Source of the DNA: Clostridia bacterium
GTDB lineage: Bacteria > Bacillota > Clostridia > TANB77 > CAG-508
Assembly: GCA_017510825.1 (NCBI GenBank)
Contig: JAFWMA010000001.1
Location: forward strand, 1-64,000
Reading direction: 5' to 3'
DNA length: 64,000 nucleotides
Shown here: positions 54,454-63,500 of the stretch, piece by piece
Position numbering within the stretch: the first letter of the stretch is position 1
Layout of the letters: every line of letters starts with the position of its first letter
Notes under the pieces: model-generated
Told to the model about the DNA's origin: nothing
Seen by the model: the letters and a program-made list of their open reading frames with translations, nothing else
Databases searched by the model: none
Made by a program: the position numbers and the translations under genes

Positions 54454-55143
54454 TTAATTGCTAGACTGCATAGGTATATAAGGAATTAATCTATTTGCAA
54501 AGTCTCTAAAGTTTTGAGATTGTAGAACTATCCTACCTGGACCAACTAATTTAGTTAAAAATAAACCTTCTCCACCTAGGAATATATTCTTTAATCCTTT
54601 TACTACCTCAATTTGGTATGATACACTTGAATCAAAAGCAACAACATTTCCCGAACTAATTTTTAATACCTCACCTGGTTTTAAAACCTTTTCAATTACA
54701 TCACCATCAATTTCCAAAAAGAGCATTCCGCTTCCAGTAGCCTTTTGAAGAATAAAACCTTCTCCTCCAAATAACCCTGCACTAATTTTTTTAGTAAATT
54801 CAACCTTTGTTTCAACAGTATTCTCAGCACATAAAAAAGCACCTTTTTGAAATACTAAACCATTAGGCAAAGAATTAATATTAATAGGCATAACAGATCC
54901 TGGAACTGTTGAAGCAAAACCAATTGAAACTCCATCTTGCTCAGCAATATAATTAGCCATAAAAATTGATTCACCAGTAAAAGCTCTTCCTAAACTTTGC
55001 ATAAATCCACCCCTAGCATTAGTCGTCATTGTTAATCCTTCAGTTTGATAAGCCATACCACCTGATTGGGTATAAACCGTTTCTCCTCTATTCAATTTCA
55101 TTTCAACAACTGGTACTGTCTGCCCTATTATTTTATATTCCAT
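54454..55143 (-). CDS. AIM24/TIGR00266 family protein
   Basis: A 229-residue beta-rich protein. The start is the ATG at 55143 with AAGGAGG upstream; the longer in-frame reading has none. Family motifs are GETVYTQSGGMAYQTEGLTM, GESIFMANYIAEQDGVSIGFAS, GGEGFILQKATGSGMLFLE and NIFLGGEGLFLTKLVGPGRIVLQS, the Gly-rich repeat of the TIGR00266 fold. The family is widespread and its biochemical role is unknown. It lies downstream of dapB with a gap of about 70 bp, possibly in the same transcript. Confidence 0.85.
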   Translation of the reverse strand: MEYKIIGQTVPVVEMKLNRGETVYTQSGGMAYQTEGLTMTTNARGGFMQSLGRAFTGESIFMANYIAEQDGVSIGFASTVPGSVMPININSLPNGLVFQKGAFLCAENTVETKVEFTKKISAGLFGGEGFILQKATGSGMLFLEIDGDVIEKVLKPGEVLKISSGNVVAFDSSVSYQIEVVKGLKNIFLGGEGLFLTKLVGPGRIVLQSQNFRDFANRLIPYIPMQSSN

Positions 55144-55215
55144 AATTAAATCCTCCTTATATACAAAACTTTTTAATTTCATAATAACAAATAACTTACA
55201 AAACAACAATTCATT

Positions 55216-55956
55216 TTAAACAATCGATTTCATATCATACAATCCAGGTTCTTGCTTTACAAGAAACTTTGCAGCTTCTAATGCACCTTGAGCAAAAACT
55301 TGTCTTGAATATGCAGTATGTTTTATTTCTAATTTTTCATTATCACTGAAAAAAGCTACGGTATGTTCACCAACAATATTTCCACCTCTAATTGATGAAA
55401 AGCCTATTTCATTTTCATTTCTTCTTTCTCTTTTTTGCATTCTCTCAAAATTATATTCTTTTCTATTATCCAATACTTCATTTATTGCATCTGCCAAAAG
55501 AATTGCAGTACCACTTGGACTATCAATCTTTCTTCTGTGGTGAGTTTCCGTTATCTCAATATCTGAATCTGATAAAACTTTTGCAATTTTTTGAACCAAT
55601 TGAACCATTAAATTTATATCTAATGACATATTTGAGCTTTTAAATATCGGTATTTGTTTTGAATAGTCTTCTATTATTTCAAGTTCTCCTTTACTAAATC
55701 CCGTCGTTGCAATAACAATCGGAATTTTTTTTTCCACTGCATATTTTAATATATTTAAAGTTGCAACTGGTACTGAAAAATCAATTATCACATCAATATT
55801 TTCCTTAATATCACTAACATCATTATATATGGGAAATCCAATTTCCGTTTTTTCACGATCAACCCCACAAACAATCTTTAACTCAGAATCACTGTTGATT
55901 GCTTGTATTACTTCTCGTCCCATATTTCCACTTGCTCCATTTAATAAAATATTCAT
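55216..55956 (-). CDS. dapB: 4-hydroxy-tetrahydrodipicolinate reductase
   Basis: A 246-residue NAD(P)H reductase of the lysine/diaminopimelate pathway, which also feeds dipicolinate made in spores. GAAAGGA precedes the ATG. The Rossmann motif GASGNMGREV opens the protein; the catalytic segment ETHHRRKIDSPSGTAILLAD has the conserved His-His-Arg and Lys plus the D-PSGTA substrate loop; the interdomain GEHTVAFFSDNEKLEIKHTAYSR is intact. A complete and typical housekeeping gene. Confidence 0.95.
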   Translation of the reverse strand: MNILLNGASGNMGREVIQAINSDSELKIVCGVDREKTEIGFPIYNDVSDIKENIDVIIDFSVPVATLNILKYAVEKKIPIVIATTGFSKGELEIIEDYSKQIPIFKSSNMSLDINLMVQLVQKIAKVLSDSDIEITETHHRRKIDSPSGTAILLADAINEVLDNRKEYNFERMQKRERRNENEIGFSSIRGGNIVGEHTVAFFSDNEKLEIKHTAYSRQVFAQGALEAAKFLVKQEPGLYDMKSIV

Positions 55957-56116
55957 TTTTTATTCCTTTCTGCTAACCACATTATACACCTTATTCTATC
56001 ATTATTATTTTAAACCGTCAATTATTTTTTTTACAATTTCAATCTTGTAAAATCATCCTTGAACTATCATAATATTTTTGATAAAATAAAATATATTTAC
56101 AAGTAAAGGAGTTATT

Positions 56117-57367
56117 ATGATCAAAAAATATGAAAGGCAAAATTATGGATTACTCTATAATGTTTCTGCCAATGAGCAAAATCCAAAATGGAATCAAATG
56201 ATAAAAAGAGAAAATAAATTATATACTAGTAAAAACGATATTCGTAGCCCTTTTCAACGAGATTTTAATAGAATACTCTATTCTAATGCTTATAAAAGAT
56301 TAAAAAGTAAAACTCAAGTATTCTTTTCTCCATCGAACGACCACATTTGCACTAGAATAGAGCATGTAAATCATGTTGAAGCTATAAGCTACACAATCGC
56401 AAATGAATTAGGATTAAATGTTGAATTAACAAGAGCAATTGCTATTGCACATGATTTAGGTCATGGTCCTTTTGGGCACAAAGGAGAAAAAATACTAAAT
56501 GAAATATCTATTAAAGATACTAATCAATCTTTTTGGCATGAAAAAAATGGACTTACATATGTAGACAAAATAGAGTTATTAGATGATCGTGATGGTTATA
56601 AACAAAATTTATATCTAACATATGCTGTTCGTGATGGTATAATATCACATTGTGGAGAAGTAGACCAATCACAAATTAAGCCAAGAGAAAACTTTATTGA
56701 TTTAACAAAAAAATATGATAAAGTTGCAAAATACGAACCATTTACCTGGGAAGGCTGTGTTGTAAAAATATCAGATAAGATATCATACATTGGAAGAGAT
56801 ATCGAAGATGCAATAAGATTTAATATTTTAGATAAAGAGGAACTAAACGAATTAAAAAATATTTTAAAAATAAAAAAAGAAATCTGCTTAAATAACACAA
56901 ATATTATTAATAATTTAATCGGAGAAGTATTAAATTATGTAACAATTGATAAAGGATTTTCATTTTCTGAAGAAGGACTAAATCTCTTAAATAAGATAAA
57001 AGCATTCAACTATGAGCACATATATAAAAGTGAAAAATTATGTCAAAGTAATGAATACTTCAAATTAATTATCCATAAAATATACTACCTGCTAAAGTCA
57101 TTATACAATCAAAATACAAATAAAATTGAATTATCATATAATATTAAATTATATCCAGATGTAATAAATGAATTTTTGAATTGGTTAAAAGACTATTGCT
57201 TACAAGACTATTTTGTTAAAAATGATAATAAGAAAACCAAACTAAAAAACAAAAAAATATTTGATATTTCTAAAAAGGAAAACTATTATATGGCAATAAT
57301 TCTATACATTTCAGGAATGACAGATAACAAAGCAATAGATACATTTAATAAAATAATTAGTTTTTAA
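56117..57367 (+). CDS. dgt: dGTP triphosphohydrolase (HD domain)
   Basis: A 416-residue enzyme that splits dNTPs (chiefly dGTP) into deoxynucleoside and triphosphate. TAAAGGAG precedes the ATG. The HD-domain metal ligands are present: RIEHVNHVEAIS (His), AIAHDLGHGPFGHKGEKIL (HD and further His), and a late Asp in GCVVKISDKISYIGRDIEDA. The N-terminal SPFQRDFNRILYSNAYKRLKSKTQVF is typical of Dgt. Such enzymes affect nucleotide balance and in some cases phage replication. It is monocistronic and divergent from dapB. Confidence 0.9.
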   Translation: MIKKYERQNYGLLYNVSANEQNPKWNQMIKRENKLYTSKNDIRSPFQRDFNRILYSNAYKRLKSKTQVFFSPSNDHICTRIEHVNHVEAISYTIANELGLNVELTRAIAIAHDLGHGPFGHKGEKILNEISIKDTNQSFWHEKNGLTYVDKIELLDDRDGYKQNLYLTYAVRDGIISHCGEVDQSQIKPRENFIDLTKKYDKVAKYEPFTWEGCVVKISDKISYIGRDIEDAIRFNILDKEELNELKNILKIKKEICLNNTNIINNLIGEVLNYVTIDKGFSFSEEGLNLLNKIKAFNYEHIYKSEKLCQSNEYFKLIIHKIYYLLKSLYNQNTNKIELSYNIKLYPDVINEFLNWLKDYCLQDYFVKNDNKKTKLKNKKIFDISKKENYYMAIILYISGMTDNKAIDTFNKIISF

Positions 57368-57428
57368 TCTTCTACCTAAATTATCTATCATTATAAGAAC
57401 TATTACTTATAAATCAACTAAAAAATTA

Positions 57429-57450
57429 GCGGAGACAACAAAGTCTCCGC
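57429..57450 (-). terminator. Terminator after the 48-residue membrane protein gene
   Basis: The 8-bp GC-rich stem GCGGAGAC/GTCTCCGC with a 6-nt loop is followed by TAATTTTTTA on the minus strand. It also lies downstream of dgt on the plus strand. Confidence 0.75.
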
Positions 57451-57463
57451 CACTTGCCTTTAT

Positions 57464-57610
57464 TTATAAGAACCAGGAAAACATTTGGGCAATTGCTGAA
57501 AACAAAAATTCACCCGTAAAAGCCCAAAAAAATAATGTAAAAAACAATACTAAAAACACTATCCAAGGTAGCACACTTAAAAACTTTTTTCCAAATGTTT
57601 TTTCACTCAT
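57464..57610 (-). CDS. 48-residue hydrophobic membrane protein
   Basis: A short frame from an ATG with GGAG four bases upstream. The protein starts MSEKTFGKKFLSV and is otherwise a single long hydrophobic stretch (PWIVFLVLFFTLFFWAFTGEF, SAIAQMFSWFL). Correct start, stop and terminator order support expression. It may be a membrane peptide or regulatory subunit; the function is unknown. Confidence 0.5.
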   Translation of the reverse strand: MSEKTFGKKFLSVLPWIVFLVLFFTLFFWAFTGEFLFSAIAQMFSWFL

Positions 57611-57880
57611 ATCGCTCCAATCTATCAGCTCTATTTGGCAAAAAAATCTTAATCTTCACCCATTATTCACTCCGTTTCTAGTTTAATAGGCTAAAACTTA
57701 CTTAATACTATTATAACTCTTTACATAAAAATAGTCAACATAATTTCGCATAATTAGTTGACTTTTAAACTCTAGTATGCTATAAATATATTAATACTTT
57801 CTTTCATACTGCAATCAACTATTTTTGTTTGCAGAATAAAGAATTTATTTGCTGTGTAAACATCACTAGAAGGGAGAATT

Positions 57881-58405
57881 ATGAACAGCTTAGCACTTTA
57901 TCAATATGAGGAAATCAAAACAGCAGTTATTGCAACTACTGCTACTGGAAACTTCTCATTAATTTGGCCGGAAACAATTATAAATGAAGTTGCCCGGGAA
58001 CTAGACAATCATGATGGTTTTCTAGTTGATGAGAATTCGACCAGAGTATCATGGCGTAACCCATCTTACCCCACCCGTGAGATTCCCTCACTTCATAGTA
58101 ATGACAGAGCTTTTGTCAGCTCACTTATGGCAATTCTTGTAAAAATTCAAACAAATCGCCGTGAACGATATTCATCAGATTCATACTATGCTTACATTAG
58201 TGCAAGTCCAGACCTGCCATCAGCTGCACTTAAGTTTCTCAACACATACTATGTTGATAGAATAGGAATTTACCAAACCAACCCTTCAAAAGAAAAGTCC
58301 ACTTACTTTGTTAAATGGACTTATGATTTTTATATAGAAGATAAATATCAACTATATCTAAAAGTTGCATCTCAATATCGTCAATTATTCATTCATTTTT
58401 CTTAA
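57881..58405 (+). CDS. Unknown 174-residue protein with raised GC
   Basis: A soluble protein with AGAAGGGAG before the ATG. I see no recognised motif; the sequence is rich in aromatic residues and alternates helix and strand (IIWPETIINEVARELDNHDGF-like start; YISASPDLPSAALKFLNTYYVDRIGIY). Base composition is clearly higher in G+C than its neighbours (near 40% by eye), and codons such as CGC, CGT and GCC are more frequent, pointing to recent acquisition. It is alone between a terminator upstream and one downstream (58437-58464). Region 57611-57880 upstream has no gene. Confidence 0.6.
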   Translation: MNSLALYQYEEIKTAVIATTATGNFSLIWPETIINEVARELDNHDGFLVDENSTRVSWRNPSYPTREIPSLHSNDRAFVSSLMAILVKIQTNRRERYSSDSYYAYISASPDLPSAALKFLNTYYVDRIGIYQTNPSKEKSTYFVKWTYDFYIEDKYQLYLKVASQYRQLFIHFS

Positions 58406-58436
58406 TAACAGTGTTTCATAGCTAATAAACAACATT

Positions 58437-58464
58437 CCCCATGAAGATAATAATCTTCATGGGG
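58437..58464. terminator. Bidirectional terminator between convergent genes
   Basis: A 12-bp perfect stem CCCCATGAAGAT/ATCTTCATGGGG with an AATA loop. It lies 10 bp past the histidine kinase stop on the minus strand and about 30 bp past the stop of the unknown plus-strand gene. Confidence 0.85.
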
Positions 58465-58473
58465 ATCCACTTT

Positions 58474-60498
58474 TTATATTGGCAAAATTATATAAAATGT
58501 TGTTCCTTTTCCTACCTCAGATTCAAATGTCATATCTCCATTAAAATGACCTTTTATTGTTGAGTATGACATAAACAATCCAAGTCCTGTTCCATTATGT
58601 CCTTTTGTAGTTACCATTGATTTAAACAGTTTTTCTTGAACATCTTTTGGTATTCCTGTCGCAAAATCTTGAACTGAGATAACTATGTCATTTTCCTCTT
58701 GTGTAATTATTAAGTTTATATGCTTTTCATTTTGAAGATTATTTTTTCCAATTAGTGACTTCGGTTTTTCACCTTGTTTTGCTTCATAAGCCTGAATTGC
58801 ATTAGAAATTAAATTATTTACAATTTGCACTAAACTATTTACATTTCCCCTTAAAGTTGTCGTTGTTGGAATTTTACAATCAACTGTTAAAACAGCTAAT
58901 GCATTTTTCAATTCATGTTTCATTAAAATATTTACTCTTTTTAACAATTCATCAATTGTGAATTCTTCCATTGAAACTTCATTAAAGTTAACAGCTTGTC
59001 CTTTTACTGTATTAATAATATCTGACATATATGCATCATATGAATTTACTTTTTCAACCCATACTTGCATCTCATTAGCAATTTCATGATGATCTTTTAC
59101 TGTTACATCTGGATCTTCAATTGAATGATCATATTCCTTAATCAAGTCTTGCAAACCTTCCATTGCACCAGCAATTGACATTATAGGAGTTTTTAAGTTA
59201 TGAGCAATTCCACCAACCATTTGTCCAAGTGTAGCTAAGCGTTCTCTCTCCATTAATATATCTTGACTGTTTCTAATTTTTTCAACATTTTCTTTTGTTA
59301 GCTGTCTAATTTCATTAAATGACATTACTAGTTCACCAATTTCATCATTAGACAATACCGGCAATACACTAACATCATTATCAACATCATATTTTTTAGC
59401 TATTTGAGATAATCTGTCTGAAACTCTTGTAATATTTTTACTTATATTTTTGGTCCAAATAAGTAATATAATAAAATAAAATAAGGTAAAGCTGATAACT
59501 GATATTACTAAATATGACATTACTGATGTGCTAGAAGTTGTGTATTTAATTCCAACTAGTGCTTGCTCACCATTTATTAATTTTATCTGTTTAGCAAAAG
59601 CTTCCTCTTCAATACCATAGTATTCGTATATTCTACCATCTGTTTCATTGATAAAATGCTTAGCATATGCTTTAAAGAAATCTGTAGCATATCCATTTTT
59701 CTTAGAAAAATATTCACTATTATTTGATATAATAAAATAATAATTACTACTATCAAAAAGGTCAATTCCTTCTAACTCATTTTTAATTTGTTCAATAGAC
59801 ATACCATCAAGTCTCATGTTTCCAAAAGTTTTCTTATAGTAGGAGTGTCTATTTTCTCCATTCAAGTCTATTATCTTTGAATACTGCAACAATGTTATTG
59901 CAACCATTATAACCATAAAAAATGGTACTAAACTTTTTAATAAAGAAATATAAAACTTATTTCTTTGCTCTGGTATTGTTGCATTTTTATTTATTCTATA
60001 AGTTGATTCAATTATTTTGTCTAACTCACTTTGTAGAAGCGTAGTTATAAGCACCCACCCTGCTGTAAAAAATGCAAAATATATAATTATAAATTTGAAA
60101 TACAAAGCTACACTTGCTGAGACTAATGAAAATAAAACCATAAGCATAGCCAAAAGCATTGTAGATTGGCTAATTAAAAGTCTTATTGGAATTTTAAAAC
60201 ACATTTCTCTTATTTCTTCAACTTCTTTTTTAGTAACTTTCTTCTTGTCTTTTCCCAAATATTTAAATATCTTTTTAAATATAAAATGTATTAGAATAAT
60301 TTGTGTGATTATAAAAATAGATCCTAGCATTAAATACTGCTGGTTATGTGTCATAGCCTCAACTTCATTTTGAAAAGCAGTTGTTTCAGAGAACGGTGGA
60401 TAATTTGCAAGTAATGGCATTAAAAATCTCATTGCTACTATTAATGCTATTTGTAAACCTACTGCTTTAGCGTAAATTCTAAATTTAATATTCTTCAT
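58474..60498 (-). CDS. Membrane sensor histidine kinase
   Basis: A 674-residue kinase with AGAAAGGAT upstream. The N-terminal half has several membrane helices (near residues 13-30, 50-68, 110-155, 190-205) and, between about 210 and 330, an extracytoplasmic sensor region, then another helix. A HAMP linker (RVSDRLSQIAKKYD, DEIGELVMSFNEIRQL) leads to the phosphoacceptor H-box in GGIAHNLKTPIMSIAGA, the N-box IVNNLISNAIQAYE and G-boxes DFATGIP and GTGLGLFMSYS. No response regulator lies within the window, so it is an orphan here. It ends up 74 bp downstream of the NRPS stop, so it is probably in the same transcript and may regulate or sense its product. Confidence 0.88.
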   Translation of the reverse strand: MKNIKFRIYAKAVGLQIALIVAMRFLMPLLANYPPFSETTAFQNEVEAMTHNQQYLMLGSIFIITQIILIHFIFKKIFKYLGKDKKKVTKKEVEEIREMCFKIPIRLLISQSTMLLAMLMVLFSLVSASVALYFKFIIIYFAFFTAGWVLITTLLQSELDKIIESTYRINKNATIPEQRNKFYISLLKSLVPFFMVIMVAITLLQYSKIIDLNGENRHSYYKKTFGNMRLDGMSIEQIKNELEGIDLFDSSNYYFIISNNSEYFSKKNGYATDFFKAYAKHFINETDGRIYEYYGIEEEAFAKQIKLINGEQALVGIKYTTSSTSVMSYLVISVISFTLFYFIILLIWTKNISKNITRVSDRLSQIAKKYDVDNDVSVLPVLSNDEIGELVMSFNEIRQLTKENVEKIRNSQDILMERERLATLGQMVGGIAHNLKTPIMSIAGAMEGLQDLIKEYDHSIEDPDVTVKDHHEIANEMQVWVEKVNSYDAYMSDIINTVKGQAVNFNEVSMEEFTIDELLKRVNILMKHELKNALAVLTVDCKIPTTTTLRGNVNSLVQIVNNLISNAIQAYEAKQGEKPKSLIGKNNLQNEKHINLIITQEENDIVISVQDFATGIPKDVQEKLFKSMVTTKGHNGTGLGLFMSYSTIKGHFNGDMTFESEVGKGTTFYIILPI

Positions 60499-60571
60499 TT
60501 TTTAATCCTTTCTTTGGTTTTTATTATTTCATAATTTTTGACTACTTTTTTTGCAAAAAATTCTATAATTC

Positions 60572-63500
60572 TTATTTTTCAAGATTATTAAAAAGTTTTT
60601 CTATATACCTTGATGTTATATGATTCCATAGAAATCCTGTTTTCATTAACTCTTGCGTAGTAAGCTTACAACTTACTGGAGTTTCAATATAGCCCCAATT
60701 AACTAAATCATTTAGCAAATGTCCATCATATGCATTATCATTTTCTTTAATTTTTTTAATTTCCTCTTCTATTGAAACTTCTTTAATATTCATTTTTTTG
60801 AATATTCTTCTAATCTGTATAACATTTTTATTATAAATGTGTAAAATCGTCCTTGATGAACTAACCATCATTATTTTTATAATTGCCTTTGAGCATAAAT
60901 CAACAGGACTCAAATCAAATTTTAAATCTGCATACTCCTTTGGAATAGCTTTTACATCAAGTATTGTTTGTATTCTAGCTAAAAATCCATTATTATATTT
61001 ATTGCTTTGGAAAACTCCATCACTTAATCTTGGCATTATATTGCCTAATCTAAAGATTTTAGCTGATATCCATCCTTTGCTAATTGCATCCAAAACCTTA
61101 CATTCCGCTTCATATTTTGTAATCATATAAACATTGTTTTTAAACTCTTGATTTACACTTATATTCCTTTCTGTAAGTAAATTATCTTGTCCAATTTTTG
61201 AAAATCCTCCAACTGACAATGTTGAAATATGTGCAAGTTTAGCCCCAGAATCATAGGCTAATTTAATAATGTTTTCGGTTCCGACCACATTTGTTTGATA
61301 AAACGAATCAAATTTTCCATAATGTTTTACATTTGCCCCACAATGGATTATAGTTGTAATACTGTTTTTAACTTCATAATATATGTCATTATCAAGCCCT
61401 AAGAACTCTTCTTCAAAGTTGCCCTCTAAAACTGTAATTTTATTTAGCCAAGTTTCGTTAAACTCTTTAAAATAATTAATTAAAGCATTCTTTGTTCTGT
61501 TTTCTGGTTTAGAATTTCCTTTTGCCCTTACTAAACAATATATTTTTTTTACATCTTTATTAAAAATTAAGTCTTTTAAAATATGTATTCCCAAAAACCC
61601 AGTTGAACCAGTGATAAAAACATTAGACATATTATATTTGAATTTTTTATCTACAATATCAATATCATATAGTTGGTCAATATATTCTACATCATTTTTA
61701 TTGTTTGATATAGATGAAGCAAGCTTTTCTATAGTTGAATTATTATTAATTTTTTGTATTTCAACATTATATTTAGAAAGAGCTGTTGCTAATTTCATTA
61801 TATCTAGTGAATCAAGTCCAATATCTTGAAAAAAGTCATCTGTTGTTGAAATCGCAGTCATCTTCTTATCTTTACTTATTATATCGTAAATCTCTTCTTC
61901 TAGTTTATTCTTTGGCTTTACTACTTTTTTATTATTATTATCATCTGCAATACTTGCTAATAATTTTTTTCTGTCTATCTTCCCATTATCATTTAACGGC
62001 ATTACTTCAACTTGATATAATTTTGGTATCATATATGATGTTAAATTCTTGCTTATCTGATCTATAACATCTTTAGTATAATTTTTCTTTTTAGTTTCAA
62101 TAAATCCAATTAAAGTCTTAGTAAAGTTATTATTTTCCACTGGTAAAACTATGGCTTTTGTAACTCCTTCACAAGCTAGCAATTCTTTTTCAATCTCTCC
62201 AAGCTCAATTCTAAAACCTCTAATTTTTACCTGATTATCATTTCTTCCAATGTAATTAATACGTCCATCTAATTGCCAATAAGCAACATCTCCAGTTTTA
62301 TACAACATCCCCTCATCAGTTTTTACAAACTTTTGCTTCGTCATTTCCTCATTATTGAAATAACCACCACACACGCTTTTGCTAGTAATACACAATTCTC
62401 CTTCTAGTCCAATTCCTAGTGGTTCTCCCCATTTATTCACCATTGTAATTTTATAGTTTTCTAATGGATATCCAATTGGAAGTCTATCATTTTTAATGTC
62501 CTGATCTGTTATTTCTCCACATGTAGCAAATATTGTAGTTTCTGTTGGTCCATACACATTATTTAATACTATATTCGGATATTTCTTTTTCCAATATTTA
62601 AGTGGTCCTGCTGCCACAGTCTCTCCACCAACATTCACTAACCTTAGCTTTGTAAGCCTTCCATTTTGTATTTTCTCTGCATCTAATAATTTATAAAAAC
62701 ACGCTGTAGTTTGATTTAGTACTGTTACCTTTTCTTTAATTAATAAGTCTATCATTGCTTTTGGATTCAAAGTTGTATCTTTTGGTACAATAATCAATTT
62801 ACCACCCTTTGTTAAACAACCATATATTTCAAAAGCTGAAAAGTCAAATGTATATGTGTGAAATAATGTCCATACATCTTTTTCATTTTGATTATATAGC
62901 TTGTCAGTTGAATTAAGTAAGTTGTTAATGTTTATATTTGTCATCATAGTTCCCTTAGGTTTTCCTGTTGAACCCGATGTATAAATAACATAAACATAAT
63001 CTGTCATTTTATTATCTGCTTTTATTTCATCTACCTGCTCATCAAAATCTATTTCATCAACAACAATATTCTTTAAGTTTGGATGCTCATTTTCATACTT
63101 CTTTTGTGTTATTACAAAATCAGTTTTTATATCATCCATAATATAGCTGACTCTATCCTTTGGCCAGAATGGATCTATTGTAACATAATATGCTCCTGCC
63201 TTTAAGACCCCTAACATTGCAATAATCATCTCAAGACTTCTCTCTAGTAAAATACATATAGGATCATTACCTTTTAAGCCATTTTGAATTAGTTTATTTG
63301 CAACAATATTAACTCTATCATTCAATTCTGAATATGTTAGTTGCTCATCATTATACTTAATAGCCACATTATTAGGATATTTTTTTACCTGCTCATTAAA
63401 CATTTTAATTAATGTCTTATTAGGTTCATAATTGTTTAATGAGTTAAACTTTTCAACAACTAATTCTGTTTCCTTTTTATCCAAAAGTTTTATTTCTTTT

